Positions 17,431-25,560 of a stretch of DNA of 41,001 nt are shown here, one piece after another. Position 1 is the first letter of the stretch; every line of letters starts with the position of its first letter. The notes below the pieces were generated by a model. It made no database searches. It was not told the origin of the DNA and was given only the letters and a program-made list of their open reading frames with translations. Both the position numbers and the translations under genes were made by a program. The DNA lies in assembly GCA_903861145.1 (NCBI GenBank), contig CAIOTH010000010.1:1-41001 (forward strand). The letters run 5' to 3'. Origin of the DNA: an uncultured Bacteroidota bacterium (GTDB lineage: Bacteria > Bacteroidota > Bacteroidia > Chitinophagales > LD1).

Positions 17431-18309
17431 TTGGCTGGCAAATTCTTCGCAGTATTTTTTCTTATTGTTTCGACGGCGTCCTTAAAGGCTTTTCCCGTTG
17501 ATACAACCACAATTAAAACCAATTCGGGTAATGATACTCTTAATACTGCCTTGTTGGATTCGAACCCGTTGAATAAACATGCCGGCATTGATAGTGTGCA
17601 GTCACTTCTTATTACCGGCAATAAAGTAATGGTGAATGATATTGAGCAATCAAACTCATCCGGGCGCAACGCCTTTGTGTTCCTTATACTGGTAGCTTTA
17701 CTTGGCGCGCTTACTTACCTTAAAACCGCTTTCGGAAAAGACCTGGATGATTTAATCCAATCGGTAAGTAATCAAAACTTAGCGCAACAGATTTTCAGAA
17801 CGCAGTCGAGGGAAATTTCTTTCTCAACTATAGTGCTGAATTTGAATTTTATTGTTGTGATGAGTTTGTATGTGCGATTCATTTTGGTGAAATACTTTCA
17901 CGTTTCTGCGTCCGAAAGTTTCTCTTCAATACTTTTCATGAATTTTTTATTCACATTTTTTTACCTTGGAAAGATAGCTTTATTGAAAGTGATTGGCGTA
18001 TTATTTGAAGTGAGTGATGTATGCGATGAATACATTTTTAGTTTCACTACGGTATGCAAAACATTAGGATTGGCGCTGCTCCCCGCGTTATTTATATTTT
18101 ACACAGCGCCTCAAAAATTTTTCAATTTCGTTTTTATCATCTCAATTTTAGTTTTTGTTTTTATGGTTCTGATCTTTGTATGGCGAGGGTTATCCACAGC
18201 ATACAAATTATTGTACAGAAGCGTATATCATTTTTTTATTTACGTTTGTGTTGTAGAAATATCAACGATATTTTTACTGTTTAAATTGTTAACCAAAACA
18301 ATTAATTAA
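17431..18309 (+). CDS. DUF4271 integral membrane protein
   Basis: A 292-residue DUF4271 protein, a Bacteroidota-specific membrane family usually found next to hemD, as here. It has an apparent signal peptide or first helix (1-22), an extracytoplasmic low-complexity stretch (~25-75), and about six membrane helices between ~77 and 290. These include AFVFLILVALLGALTYL, LNFIVVMSLYVRFILV and a C-terminal VVEISTIFLLFKLL. The start is TTG at 17431, directly after the stop of the Omp85 gene. The codon before it is that stop, so no upstream start exists, and a later start would lose the export signal. Function unknown. Confidence 0.85.
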   Translation: MAGKFFAVFFLIVSTASLKAFPVDTTTIKTNSGNDTLNTALLDSNPLNKHAGIDSVQSLLITGNKVMVNDIEQSNSSGRNAFVFLILVALLGALTYLKTAFGKDLDDLIQSVSNQNLAQQIFRTQSREISFSTIVLNLNFIVVMSLYVRFILVKYFHVSASESFSSILFMNFLFTFFYLGKIALLKVIGVLFEVSDVCDEYIFSFTTVCKTLGLALLPALFIFYTAPQKFFNFVFIISILVFVFMVLIFVWRGLSTAYKLLYRSVYHFFIYVCVVEISTIFLLFKLLTKTIN

Positions 18310-18311
18310 CC

Positions 18312-18401
18312 ATGGCAACAAAAAAGAAAGCTGCTCCGAAAAAAGCAGCTAAGAAAGCCGCTCCTAAAAAAGCAGCTAAGAAAGCAGCAAAAAAAAAGTA
18401 A
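18312..18401 (+). CDS. 29-residue Lys/Ala-rich leader, probably the N-terminal tail of HemD
   Basis: ATG at 18312, only 2 bases after the DUF4271 stop, opens a 29-codon frame made almost wholly of Lys, Ala and Pro (MATKKKAAPKKAAKKAA...). It ends at TAA 18399-18401. The composition is that of histone-H1-like C-terminal tails. The frame ends directly after an A9 run. In the -1 frame the same composition continues (VIKKAASKKPAAKKPIAK...) without a stop into the uroporphyrinogen-III synthase frame. It is therefore best seen as the first part of one protein split by a frameshift, either programmed or caused by a homopolymer error in the sequence. Confidence 0.6.
   Translation: MATKKKAAPKKAAKKAAPKKAAKKAAKKK
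18389..18401 (+). other. candidate -1 ribosomal frameshift site (A AAA AAG, then stop)
   Basis: Nine A residues (18389-18397) are followed by G and TAA. In the zero frame the heptamer A AAA AAG (18392-18398) is exactly the class of slippery site used in dnaX and several insertion sequences, and a stop codon follows at once. A -1 shift here continues the Lys/Ala-rich reading into hemD. A single missing A in the assembly would produce the same picture. Confidence 0.5.
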
Positions 18402-18514
18402 TTAAAAAAGCTGCATCAAAGAAACCTGCTGCCAAAAAACCGATTGCGAAAACCAAACGATTAAAAGGCAGCAAAACATCCAACAGTAGCAGTACTCTTA
18501 AAAAGAAGGCTGAT

Positions 18515-19387
18515 GTGATATCACCTGAAAAGAGTACTGCTTCTTTTTTGCCCAAGGCCCAATCCGGAAAGCCGCAAATCATCATACCTCAGCGCATCGA
18601 GCGGAATTACGCCGAGCTTATTTCTAAAGCGCCGAAAACAAAAGTCAAAAACATTTTAGTTGCCCAACCCCAACCTGAGGGGCCTAAATCTTTTTATTAC
18701 GACCTTGAACAAAAATTCAAAGTAAAATTCACCTTCGTACCGTTTGTGAAAGTGGACGGTGTACCCGGAAAGGATTTCAGGAAACAGAGAATTGTTTTGA
18801 ACGATTTTAGTGGAATCGTTTTTACAAGTCGCAATTCTATCGATCACTTTTTTCGCATTTGCGATGAGCTGCGGGTTAAGATGAGCCAGGAAACCAAATA
18901 TTTCTGCACTTCAGAAGCTATTGCTTTGTACTTGCAGAAATACACCCAATACAGAAAACGGAAAGTTTTTTTTGGTGATATGAACAATAACAAGGAGTTG
19001 CGCATGTTGCTGATGAAGCACAAAGACGCTACGCGCTTTTTGTATATCTGTGCAGAGACTAAAAAAGATGAGATACCTGCTTTTATGGCGGCCAATGGCT
19101 TTAATTACGTTGAGGGCGTGATGTATAGAACTTCACCTGTTGACTTAACCGCCATTGATCCGCATAAATTTGACATGTTAATTCTTTTTAGCCCTACTGG
19201 CATCAACGCTTTGTTTCACAACTTCGCTAAATTTAGCCAGGATAAATTGAAAATTGCGGTTTATGGCAAGATTACAGCCGATTCAGTACTTGATAAAGGT
19301 TTAACCCTCCATTTAATGGCGCCGCTCGGCAATGCACCAACCATTTTAGTGGCCCTGGATAATTACTTAAAGGAAGCGAATAAATAG
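18515..19387 (+). CDS. hemD: uroporphyrinogen-III synthase (frame continues upstream to 18389)
   Basis: Closes and inverts ring D of hydroxymethylbilane to give uroporphyrinogen III, the branch point of heme and cobalamin synthesis. The HEM4 domain spans about residues 45-285, with the Bacteroidota-type opening VKNILVAQPQPEGPKSFYYDL. Further marks are GVPGKDFRKQRI, GIVFTSRNSIDHFF, KYFCTSEAIALYLQKY, MLILFSPTGINALF and IAVYGKITADSVLDKGL. The only standard start in this frame is GTG at 18515. However, the frame is open and protein-like back to 18389, with a strongly basic sequence, so the natural product probably starts at 18312 and crosses the A9 site. hemD following DUF4271 is a known Bacteroidota order. 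Enzyme identity is good; the N-terminus is uncertain. Confidence 0.88.
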   Translation: MISPEKSTASFLPKAQSGKPQIIIPQRIERNYAELISKAPKTKVKNILVAQPQPEGPKSFYYDLEQKFKVKFTFVPFVKVDGVPGKDFRKQRIVLNDFSGIVFTSRNSIDHFFRICDELRVKMSQETKYFCTSEAIALYLQKYTQYRKRKVFFGDMNNNKELRMLLMKHKDATRFLYICAETKKDEIPAFMAANGFNYVEGVMYRTSPVDLTAIDPHKFDMLILFSPTGINALFHNFAKFSQDKLKIAVYGKITADSVLDKGLTLHLMAPLGNAPTILVALDNYLKEANK

Positions 19388-19464
19388 CTCATCGCATTTT
19401 ATCGGACTTTAGTGAAATAATTGTTGCTGAATAAAAAGGATTCAATTATTTTCATTGCCTGTTT

Positions 19465-20436
19465 ATGCGCAAAGGTTTACTAGTAATTGTTTTGTACTTC
19501 GTTTTTAAAAATGCCTGCGCTCAATCCGAGCCTCAGTTTACACAGTACATGTTTAATAGGTACCTTTTTAATTCGGCTTATGCGGGGAGTACCGGCGGTA
19601 TTGATATATCTGCATTATATCGCAATCAGTACGTTGGCCTTACAGCAAGGCCTATTGCTACTGAAGGGTTTAATGTAAATATGATGGTACCTGCTGCGAG
19701 TTCAGGTATAGGCATAACTGCAATCAATGATAATATAGGTTATCAGCGCTCTACATACCTGGCACTTAATTACGACTACCGTAAAAATTTTAGCTGGGGT
19801 AAAATGGGTATCGGCATTGGTGCGGGTATTATTCAGTCTTCTTTGAATGGTGCCGAATTGCAAGCGCCCGAGGGTAGCTATTCGCAGGGTGTGGTGAATC
19901 ATAATGACCCCAATCTGCCGAATACATTGCAAAACGGAATCGCCCCTGATTTGTCTATAGGCTTATATTTCAACAACGATAAATATTTTGCTGGCGCCTC
20001 TATCAATCATATTGCATTTGCTTCAGCGAAAATTAATGCCCCGGCTGGCAGTGTTGATCTTAATTTTGCCCGCAATCTTTTCATCATGGGTGGATATGAT
20101 ATTACGCTTACTAAAAAGCTGAAGTTTATGCCAAGCGCAATCATTAAAAGCGATTTTAAACAGGTTCAGGTTGATTTGAGTGGTACTTTCACTATTATTG
20201 ACAATATTTTAGCAGGAATTTCGTTTAGAGGATACAACAAAAATACAATTGATGCGTTGTCGTTGATTTTTGGTTTTAGATATCAGGGATTTCAATTCGT
20301 ATACTCATATGATGCCAATCTCTCTTATCTCACTAACTTCAACTCCGGCTCGCACGAATTGAGCGTTAATTACATTATAGGGTTAAAGAAAAAGGAAAAC
20401 AAGGGGTACTTTTATCACAACCCCAGGTTTGATTAG
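19465..20436 (+). CDS. porP: PorP/SprF family type IX secretion outer-membrane protein
   Basis: A 323-residue PorP/SprF-type outer-membrane beta-barrel. The signal peptide is residues ~1-19 (cleavage after ACA, before QSEPQFTQYM). The diagnostic mature start QPQFTQYMFN-RYLFNSAYAG appears here as PQFTQYMFNRYLFNSAYAGS, followed by ALYRNQYVGL and many amphipathic strands. PorP of Porphyromonas and SprF of Flavobacterium belong here; SprF-like proteins help export or anchor specific T9SS substrates. The gene lies directly upstream of gldK, the canonical porPKLMN order, so it is probably the core PorP. A 159-base gap with a promoter candidate separates it from gldK. Confidence 0.93.
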   Translation: MRKGLLVIVLYFVFKNACAQSEPQFTQYMFNRYLFNSAYAGSTGGIDISALYRNQYVGLTARPIATEGFNVNMMVPAASSGIGITAINDNIGYQRSTYLALNYDYRKNFSWGKMGIGIGAGIIQSSLNGAELQAPEGSYSQGVVNHNDPNLPNTLQNGIAPDLSIGLYFNNDKYFAGASINHIAFASAKINAPAGSVDLNFARNLFIMGGYDITLTKKLKFMPSAIIKSDFKQVQVDLSGTFTIIDNILAGISFRGYNKNTIDALSLIFGFRYQGFQFVYSYDANLSYLTNFNSGSHELSVNYIIGLKKKENKGYFYHNPRFD

Positions 20437-20525
20437 TTGATGATTCGGTTTTGTTGTATATTGCAACTTCAGAGTGTGTAAAATCGTATTTAACAATTGC
20501 ATTTTGATTTTTTTTTTGATTACTA

Positions 20526-20553
20526 TTGTAAAAACAAAAACTGATTATATTTA
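20526..20553 (+). promoter_or_regulatory. candidate promoter of gldKLMN (TTG-N17-TATATTTA)
   Basis: TTG at 20526-20528 and TATATTTA at 20546-20553, spaced by 17 bases, fit the Bacteroidota -33/-7 pattern. They lie about 43 bases upstream of the gldK ATG, after a T-rich tract. The position suits transcription of gldK onwards independent of porP. Pattern match only. Confidence 0.4.
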
Positions 20554-20595
20554 CGCTTCTTTAAAAAACAGGGGAAAACTATCAAAACCAAAAAC

Positions 20596-21861
20596 ATGAA
20601 AAACTTACATGGTCTTCTATGCAAGGCGTCTCTCGCGCTTTTGCTTTTTGCTGCCGGATGTAAAGGGGGATACAACGGCCAGCTACTTGGAGAACAGGAC
20701 CGACCGAAATGGAATCCAATAACGCCTTACGGAATGGTGTTCATTCCATCTGGTGTTTTGCACATTGGCCCAAGCGATCAGGATGTGAACAGTTCACATC
20801 AGGCTCGTGCTAAGCAAGTGTCAATTGTTGGGTTCTATATGGACGATACTGAAATTACCAATAACGAGTATCGCCAATTTATTGATTGGGTTCGCGATTC
20901 AGTTGCCCATAAGATGGGTGGCGATGTGAATACAGATGCCGATGGACATGAGTCCATAAACTGGGATAAAAAAATCGCTTGGTCAGGAAAAGGCGCTAAC
21001 GCTCAGCTTGAAGACATGTATCTTCCGGAAAATGAAAGAATTTGGGGAAGAAAGGAATTCGATCTCCGCAAGTTAAAATACGACTATCAGTGGTTTGATT
21101 ACAAAGCTGCTGCGCAAACGAAGAACAGAGGACAGGCTAGAACCAGCTTTATTCATAAAGAATCGGTTGACGTTTATCCTGATACTTTATGCTGGGTAAG
21201 AGATTTTACCTATTCTTACAACGAGCCAATGACTAGAAATTATTTCTGGCATCCTGCTTTTGATGATTATCCCGTGGTAGGTATTAATTGGCACCAGGCA
21301 AACGCATTCTGTTTTTGGAGAAGCAGGCTTTGGGAAGATTATAAAACTCCTCGTGGAGAGCCTTTGATGGATATCTTCCGCTTACCTACGGAGCATGAGT
21401 GGGAATATGCTGCACGTGGTGGCAAAAAGATGGCACCTTACCCTTGGGGCGGCCCTTACGTTAGAAACTCTAAAGGCTGTATTCTTGCCAACTTTAAACC
21501 TGGTAGAGGAAATTATCCTGAAGATGGCGGTTTCTACACCGTTCGTGCTGATGCATATTGGCCAAATGATTACGGTTTATATTGCATGGCAGGTAACGTT
21601 TCTGAATGGACATCATCTGCATTCTACGAAAACTCATACGCTTTCATTCATGACCTAAACCCTGATATCCGCTACGACGCTAAAGACTCTGAGCCTGAAG
21701 CTATGAAGCGTAAGGTTATCCGTGGTGGTTCATGGAAAGATATTGGATACTTTATTGAAACCGGTACCCGCCAATGGGAATATGCCGATACTTCAAAATC
21801 CTTTATCGGGTTTAGATGCGTAACTACTTTCTTAGGCAGAGATATTGCCGACAAGAAATAA
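20596..21861 (+). CDS. gldK: type IX secretion / gliding lipoprotein GldK (PorK)
   Basis: An outer-membrane-anchored periplasmic lipoprotein that forms the large T9SS ring with GldN. The signal peptide ends in a lipobox LLFAAGC with Cys at residue 22. The body is a formylglycine-generating-enzyme (SUMF1)-like domain: GMVFIPSGVLHIG near residue 50, FYMDDTEITNNEYRQFIDW, VVGINWHQANAFCFWRS, RLPTEHEWEYAARGG, NDYGLYCMAGNVSEWT and RKVIRGGSWKD. In GldK the SUMF1 fold is structural rather than catalytic (family knowledge). The length of 421 is normal. It opens the gldKLMN run. Confidence 0.96.
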   Translation: MKNLHGLLCKASLALLLFAAGCKGGYNGQLLGEQDRPKWNPITPYGMVFIPSGVLHIGPSDQDVNSSHQARAKQVSIVGFYMDDTEITNNEYRQFIDWVRDSVAHKMGGDVNTDADGHESINWDKKIAWSGKGANAQLEDMYLPENERIWGRKEFDLRKLKYDYQWFDYKAAAQTKNRGQARTSFIHKESVDVYPDTLCWVRDFTYSYNEPMTRNYFWHPAFDDYPVVGINWHQANAFCFWRSRLWEDYKTPRGEPLMDIFRLPTEHEWEYAARGGKKMAPYPWGGPYVRNSKGCILANFKPGRGNYPEDGGFYTVRADAYWPNDYGLYCMAGNVSEWTSSAFYENSYAFIHDLNPDIRYDAKDSEPEAMKRKVIRGGSWKDIGYFIETGTRQWEYADTSKSFIGFRCVTTFLGRDIADKK

Positions 21862-21868
21862 CACAACA

Positions 21869-21884
21869 ACACAATTAATTGTGT
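21869..21884. other. 16-bp perfect palindrome between gldK and gldL
   Basis: The sequence ACACAATT directly followed by its complement AATTGTGT lies 7 bases after the gldK stop, within the 112-base gkdK-gldL gap. It could be a weak hairpin or a dimeric regulator site. It lacks a following T-run, so it is not a typical terminator. Confidence 0.4.
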
Positions 21885-21973
21885 CTCTAATTTTTATCCC
21901 TATATTAATTCGTACGATTTTTTAAATCTGAAGCTAAACAATTCAATTATTTAACCCTTAAATTTTAAACACA

Positions 21974-22786
21974 ATGGCCCAAGGAAACAAGAGTTTTGTA
22001 GAAAAATTATTTCAAACTAAAGGTGGAAAGACAGGGATGAATTACGCGTACAGCTGGGGTGCTGCGGTGGTAATTTTAGGTGCACTTTTCAAAATCAATC
22101 ACTTTCCATATGCAAAAGAAATGCTTATCGTGGGAATGGGAACGGAAGTATTGATATTTTTCCTTTCAGGTTTCGAGCCTCAATACGAATACCATCCTGA
22201 ATATGAGTGGGAAAGAGTATATCCAGAACTAGCTGAAGATGCAGCTCCTATAGTAAAAGGTGGCAAACCTTTAACTCAACAATTAGATAAGATGTTAAGC
22301 GATGCAAAAGTTGGTCCCGATTTGATCAATAGTTTAGGTAGAGGCTTTACTTCTTTGGGTGAAAGCGTATCTAAATTGAATGACCTTACTGATGCTACTG
22401 TTGCTACTAACGAATTTTCGAAAAATGCAAAAAATGCTTCTGGTCAAATCAATAGCTTCGCACAAGCTGCTGCAACTGCAACAACCGCTGTAAACGCAAT
22501 TGGTTCGGGTGCTGAGCATACTAAAGTTTATCACGAGCAGGTTCAGGGCATGGTTAAGAATCTTTCTCAGCTTAACGCAATATACGAGCTTGAGTTACAA
22601 GACTCAAACAACCACTTAAAGGCGATGAACAAGTTCTTTGGTAACCTTAATTCGGCTGCTTCGGCTCTTTCCGAAACTGCTACTGATGCTGTTAAATACA
22701 AAGACAATTTGGTTCAATTAAACAAGAACCTTACTTCTTTGAACTCAGTGTATGGTAACATGTTATCTGCAATGAAGTCGGTGTAA
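21974..22786 (+). CDS. gldL: type IX secretion motor protein GldL (PorL)
   Basis: The inner-membrane stator-like partner of GldM in the proton-driven T9SS/gliding motor. The 270 residues begin with a cytoplasmic stretch, then two membrane helices (about 27-41 and 50-66: YSWGAAVVILGALFKI, ...MLIVGMGTEVLIFFLSGF). A Glu lies within the second helix at residue 58, matching the intramembrane acidic residue needed for proton use in this family, and there is a Lys at the end of the first. The remainder is a cytoplasmic domain with coiled-coil-like helices rich in Ala/Asn/Ser. It is the only gldL in the window, although two gldM genes are present. Confidence 0.96.
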   Translation: MAQGNKSFVEKLFQTKGGKTGMNYAYSWGAAVVILGALFKINHFPYAKEMLIVGMGTEVLIFFLSGFEPQYEYHPEYEWERVYPELAEDAAPIVKGGKPLTQQLDKMLSDAKVGPDLINSLGRGFTSLGESVSKLNDLTDATVATNEFSKNAKNASGQINSFAQAAATATTAVNAIGSGAEHTKVYHEQVQGMVKNLSQLNAIYELELQDSNNHLKAMNKFFGNLNSAASALSETATDAVKYKDNLVQLNKNLTSLNSVYGNMLSAMKSV

Positions 22787-22834
22787 TTGCTGTCTGAAAT
22801 AAATGGTTTAACCCAAAAATAGAAACTAAAGAAA

Positions 22835-24475
22835 ATGGCAGGTGGCAAATTAACCCCGCGGCAGAAGATGATTAACATGATGTACCTCGTGTTAACGGCG
22901 CTTCTTGCCCTAAACGTAACTAACGAAGTATTGAACGCCTTTCACTTAGTAAATGAAGGCCTTCAATCGTCAAATACCTCGTTAACATCTAAAAATGGTG
23001 ATATATACAGTGCATTTGAAAAACAGATGCGTGATAACCCGGCAAAAGCTAAGGATTACAACGAAAGAGCCCAGAAAGCAAGGGCATTAGCTAAAACATT
23101 GGATGATTCGCTCGCCGCCTATAAGGTAGCTGTTATTAAAGAAGCGGAAGGTGTTATTCCTCCGGGGGAAGCGGAAGAAGGCGATATTAAGCGTCGTGAC
23201 GATATTGATATCGCTACGCGTATGTTTGTTGAGGAAGGCGCCGGTGTTAAAAGAGGAAAAGGCCTTCAGAAAATGATTAATGATACTCGCAAGCAACTTC
23301 TTGATCTGGTTGATCCGGCGGATAAAGCTACTTTCAAGATCTCTCTTGACGCTCCGGACCCTAAGGCTGAGGGTGGCGAAAAGCTTGCTTGGGAATTTAA
23401 AACCTTTAATCACACTCCTGCAACAGCTGCATTGACTATTCTATCTAAATTTCAGAATGATGCTATCAGCTCTGAAGGTTCAGTTATTGAGTATTTGATT
23501 AAGAAGATCGGAGCTACTGACTTTAAATTTACTGACCTTTCGGCAAAAATTATTGCGCCTACAAGTTATGTATTGAGTGGCCAGCAGTATAAAGCCGATA
23601 TATTTTTGGCGGCCTTCAACAAAGGTACCGATCCTGAAATTTTTGAAGGTCCAATAGGCAGCTTTGTCAAAAATAAGGATGGCAGCTACGAACCAAAAGT
23701 ATTGGATACCGAACTTCCTCCGGGCTTTAGTCCAAATAAAATGAAAGCTGAAGGCGGGTTTGGTAAAAAAGAGGCTATTGGTGCAGGCGTAGGTGAGAAA
23801 ACCTATACCGGTGTGATTCGTGTTAAAGACCCGGTTACCAGTAAATACAAATTCTATCCTTTTGAAGGTAAGTACCAAACTGCTCCTAAGGCTGTGGTGG
23901 TTTCTCCAACAAAAATGAACGTGTTTTATATCGGTGTTGATAATCCGGTTGAAGTTTCGGTTCCGGGTGTTGGTCAGAATGATGTTAACGCTACCTTAAA
24001 TGGCGCTGGTACTCTTAAAAAAGATCCGGCTAATCCAGCCAGTTATATCGCAAATGTAACAGCCAGTGGAAAGTGCACTATTGATGTTAACGCCAAAATG
24101 GATGGCAAGGTGCAGGCAATGGGTAATAAGGAATTCCGTATCAAACGTATTCCGGATCCAACACCTTCTACCAATGGTGGTTTAAAAGGTGGTAGTGCAC
24201 AACCTGGTATCATGAAAGGGCAATCAGGTATTGCAGCTAAGCTTGATAACTTTGACTTTGATGCTAAATTTAAGGTGATAAGCTTTAGAATGTATTATTC
24301 GTCTAAGGGTGAAATTTATTACGACGACGCACAAGGGCCGGTATTTACAGCTAAAATGAAAGGATATATTGACAGATGCCGTGCTAAGGATATTATCATT
24401 ATTGACGACATTAAAGCAGTTGGACCCGATGGCCAGCCAAGAAAACTTGGCCAGGTAACATTTACTATTCAATAA
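22835..24475 (+). CDS. gldM: type IX secretion motor protein GldM (PorM), first copy
   Basis: The periplasm-spanning rotor-like shaft of the T9SS motor, 546 residues. It has a short cytoplasmic start with Arg9 in LTPRQKMINMM and one membrane helix (about 14-32, MYLVLTALLALNV) that packs in the GldL helix bundle. A long periplasmic part follows, with the helical D1 domain (RDDIDIATRMFVEEG) and beta-rich D2-D4 domains. The most typical parts are YTGVIRVKDP, FYPFEGKYQTAPKAVVVSPTKMNVFYIGVDNPVEVSVPG (in pieces) and IDDIKAVGPDGQPRKLG near the end. It lies 48 bases after gldL and 10 bases before gldN, clearly one transcript. Confidence 0.97.
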   Translation: MAGGKLTPRQKMINMMYLVLTALLALNVTNEVLNAFHLVNEGLQSSNTSLTSKNGDIYSAFEKQMRDNPAKAKDYNERAQKARALAKTLDDSLAAYKVAVIKEAEGVIPPGEAEEGDIKRRDDIDIATRMFVEEGAGVKRGKGLQKMINDTRKQLLDLVDPADKATFKISLDAPDPKAEGGEKLAWEFKTFNHTPATAALTILSKFQNDAISSEGSVIEYLIKKIGATDFKFTDLSAKIIAPTSYVLSGQQYKADIFLAAFNKGTDPEIFEGPIGSFVKNKDGSYEPKVLDTELPPGFSPNKMKAEGGFGKKEAIGAGVGEKTYTGVIRVKDPVTSKYKFYPFEGKYQTAPKAVVVSPTKMNVFYIGVDNPVEVSVPGVGQNDVNATLNGAGTLKKDPANPASYIANVTASGKCTIDVNAKMDGKVQAMGNKEFRIKRIPDPTPSTNGGLKGGSAQPGIMKGQSGIAAKLDNFDFDAKFKVISFRMYYSSKGEIYYDDAQGPVFTAKMKGYIDRCRAKDIIIIDDIKAVGPDGQPRKLGQVTFTIQ

Positions 24476-24485
24476 ATAAGCAGGT

Positions 24486-25316
24486 ATGTATAAGATAAGC
24501 AGGATTTTATTAGCTGTTACCCTAATGGGCGGTGCAATGCAGGTTTTTGCGCAGGAGCCCTTAGACGGCGCGTATGTGAAAACTACCACCAAGGAAAAAG
24601 AGGTGGTGCCATACGATTACGTTCGGGAAGCCGATGTATTTTGGGCAAAGCGCATTTGGAGAACTATTGACTTGAAGGAAAAAATGAACCTTCCGTTCAA
24701 ATATCCTCAACAGCCGTTAGCGCAGATTATACATAACGCGGCTAAAAACGGTGAGCTTACCGTATATGACCCGAGTGTTATTGATGCCGACCAATTTAAA
24801 AAGGTATTAACCATTGAGGACGTAAAGAAGATTGGTACAAGTGCCGATACGCTTTATCAACCCAATGCGTTAGACCCCGATAAGATTGATACGGTAATGG
24901 TTAAGAACGACTTTGCACCTGAAAAAATTTCGAAATACAGGATTAAGGAAGACTGGTTTTTTGACGAGAAGAACTCAGTTATGATAGCGCGTATTATTGG
25001 TGTTGCACCTGTAATGCCGGTTACCACTTCATCAGGTACTACAATGGAAGGTGATCTTACCATGTATTGGGTTTACTATCCTGACTTAAGACCTATTCTT
25101 GCAAAGTTTGAGGTATTCAATCCGAAGAACGATGCAGTTAGATTAAGCTGGGAAGATTTGTTTGAAGCGAGAATGTTTGAAAGCTATATCTATAAGGAGA
25201 GCAACGTTTACGACAGAAACATACAAGAGTATGCTACCGGCGTAGATGCCTTGCTTGAAAGCGATAGAGTTAAAAACGACGTTTTCATTTTTGAACACGA
25301 TCTTTGGAACTACTAG
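24486..25316 (+). CDS. gldN: type IX secretion ring protein GldN (PorN), first copy
   Basis: A periplasmic protein that forms the T9SS ring with GldK and contacts GldM. It has 276 residues with a signal peptide (1-22, cleavage after VFA, before QEP). Family marks are READVFWAKRIWRTIDLKEKMN, YDPSVIDADQFKK, KISKYRIKEDWFFDEKNS, MYWVYYPDLRPILAKFEVFNP and the conserved end MFESYIYKESNVYDRNI. The ATG lies 10 bases after the gldM stop. A strong terminator follows, so this closes the first T9SS transcript. Confidence 0.96.
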   Translation: MYKISRILLAVTLMGGAMQVFAQEPLDGAYVKTTTKEKEVVPYDYVREADVFWAKRIWRTIDLKEKMNLPFKYPQQPLAQIIHNAAKNGELTVYDPSVIDADQFKKVLTIEDVKKIGTSADTLYQPNALDPDKIDTVMVKNDFAPEKISKYRIKEDWFFDEKNSVMIARIIGVAPVMPVTTSSGTTMEGDLTMYWVYYPDLRPILAKFEVFNPKNDAVRLSWEDLFEARMFESYIYKESNVYDRNIQEYATGVDALLESDRVKNDVFIFEHDLWNY

Positions 25317-25338
25317 AAAACTACCGGTATAAGAAATC

Positions 25339-25372
25339 AAAAAGCGCCTCGATTTTTCGGGGCGCTTTTTTT
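25339..25372 (+). terminator. rho-independent terminator after gldN
   Basis: Arms AAAAAGCGCCTCG (25339-25351) and CGGGGCGCTTTTT (25358-25370) pair over 13 bp with one G-T pair. The hairpin is followed by T residues to 25372. It ends the porP-gldKLMN unit and means the second gldMN pair needs its own promoter. Confidence 0.88.
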
Positions 25373-25501
25373 ATTATCAATCCCGATTGACCTCTGGATG
25401 AAAACGGGATATCTAATTATAACGCATTTCATTCATTCAATATTTTTAGACCGCTACTTAATTTCAGATAAATTATGTAACCACTCGTTTCCCGCAATTT
25501 T

Positions 25502-25528
25502 TTGAAACCCGATTTCGTTTCGACTTTG
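25502..25528 (+). promoter_or_regulatory. weak promoter candidate before second gldM
   Basis: TTG at 25502-25504 within a T-run and CGACTTTG at 25521-25528 (ending TTTG like the -7 consensus but lacking the leading TA), with a 16-base spacer. It lies 32 bases upstream of the second gldM start. A promoter is expected here because of the preceding terminator, but the match is imperfect. Confidence 0.25.
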
Positions 25529-25560
25529 ATTGAATCTTTTCACCACTAAAATTTTCAACT

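Noticed and set aside
16486-18300. Search for CRISPR arrays and tandem repeats across the window
   Set aside because: No regularly spaced identical repeats were found here or elsewhere; only the degenerate two-copy repeat near 31.2 kb.
18376-18585. 69-codon minus-strand frame opposite the Lys/Ala-rich leader
   Set aside because: It is the complement of low-complexity AAA/GCA codons and gives an artificial Phe/Leu-rich peptide.
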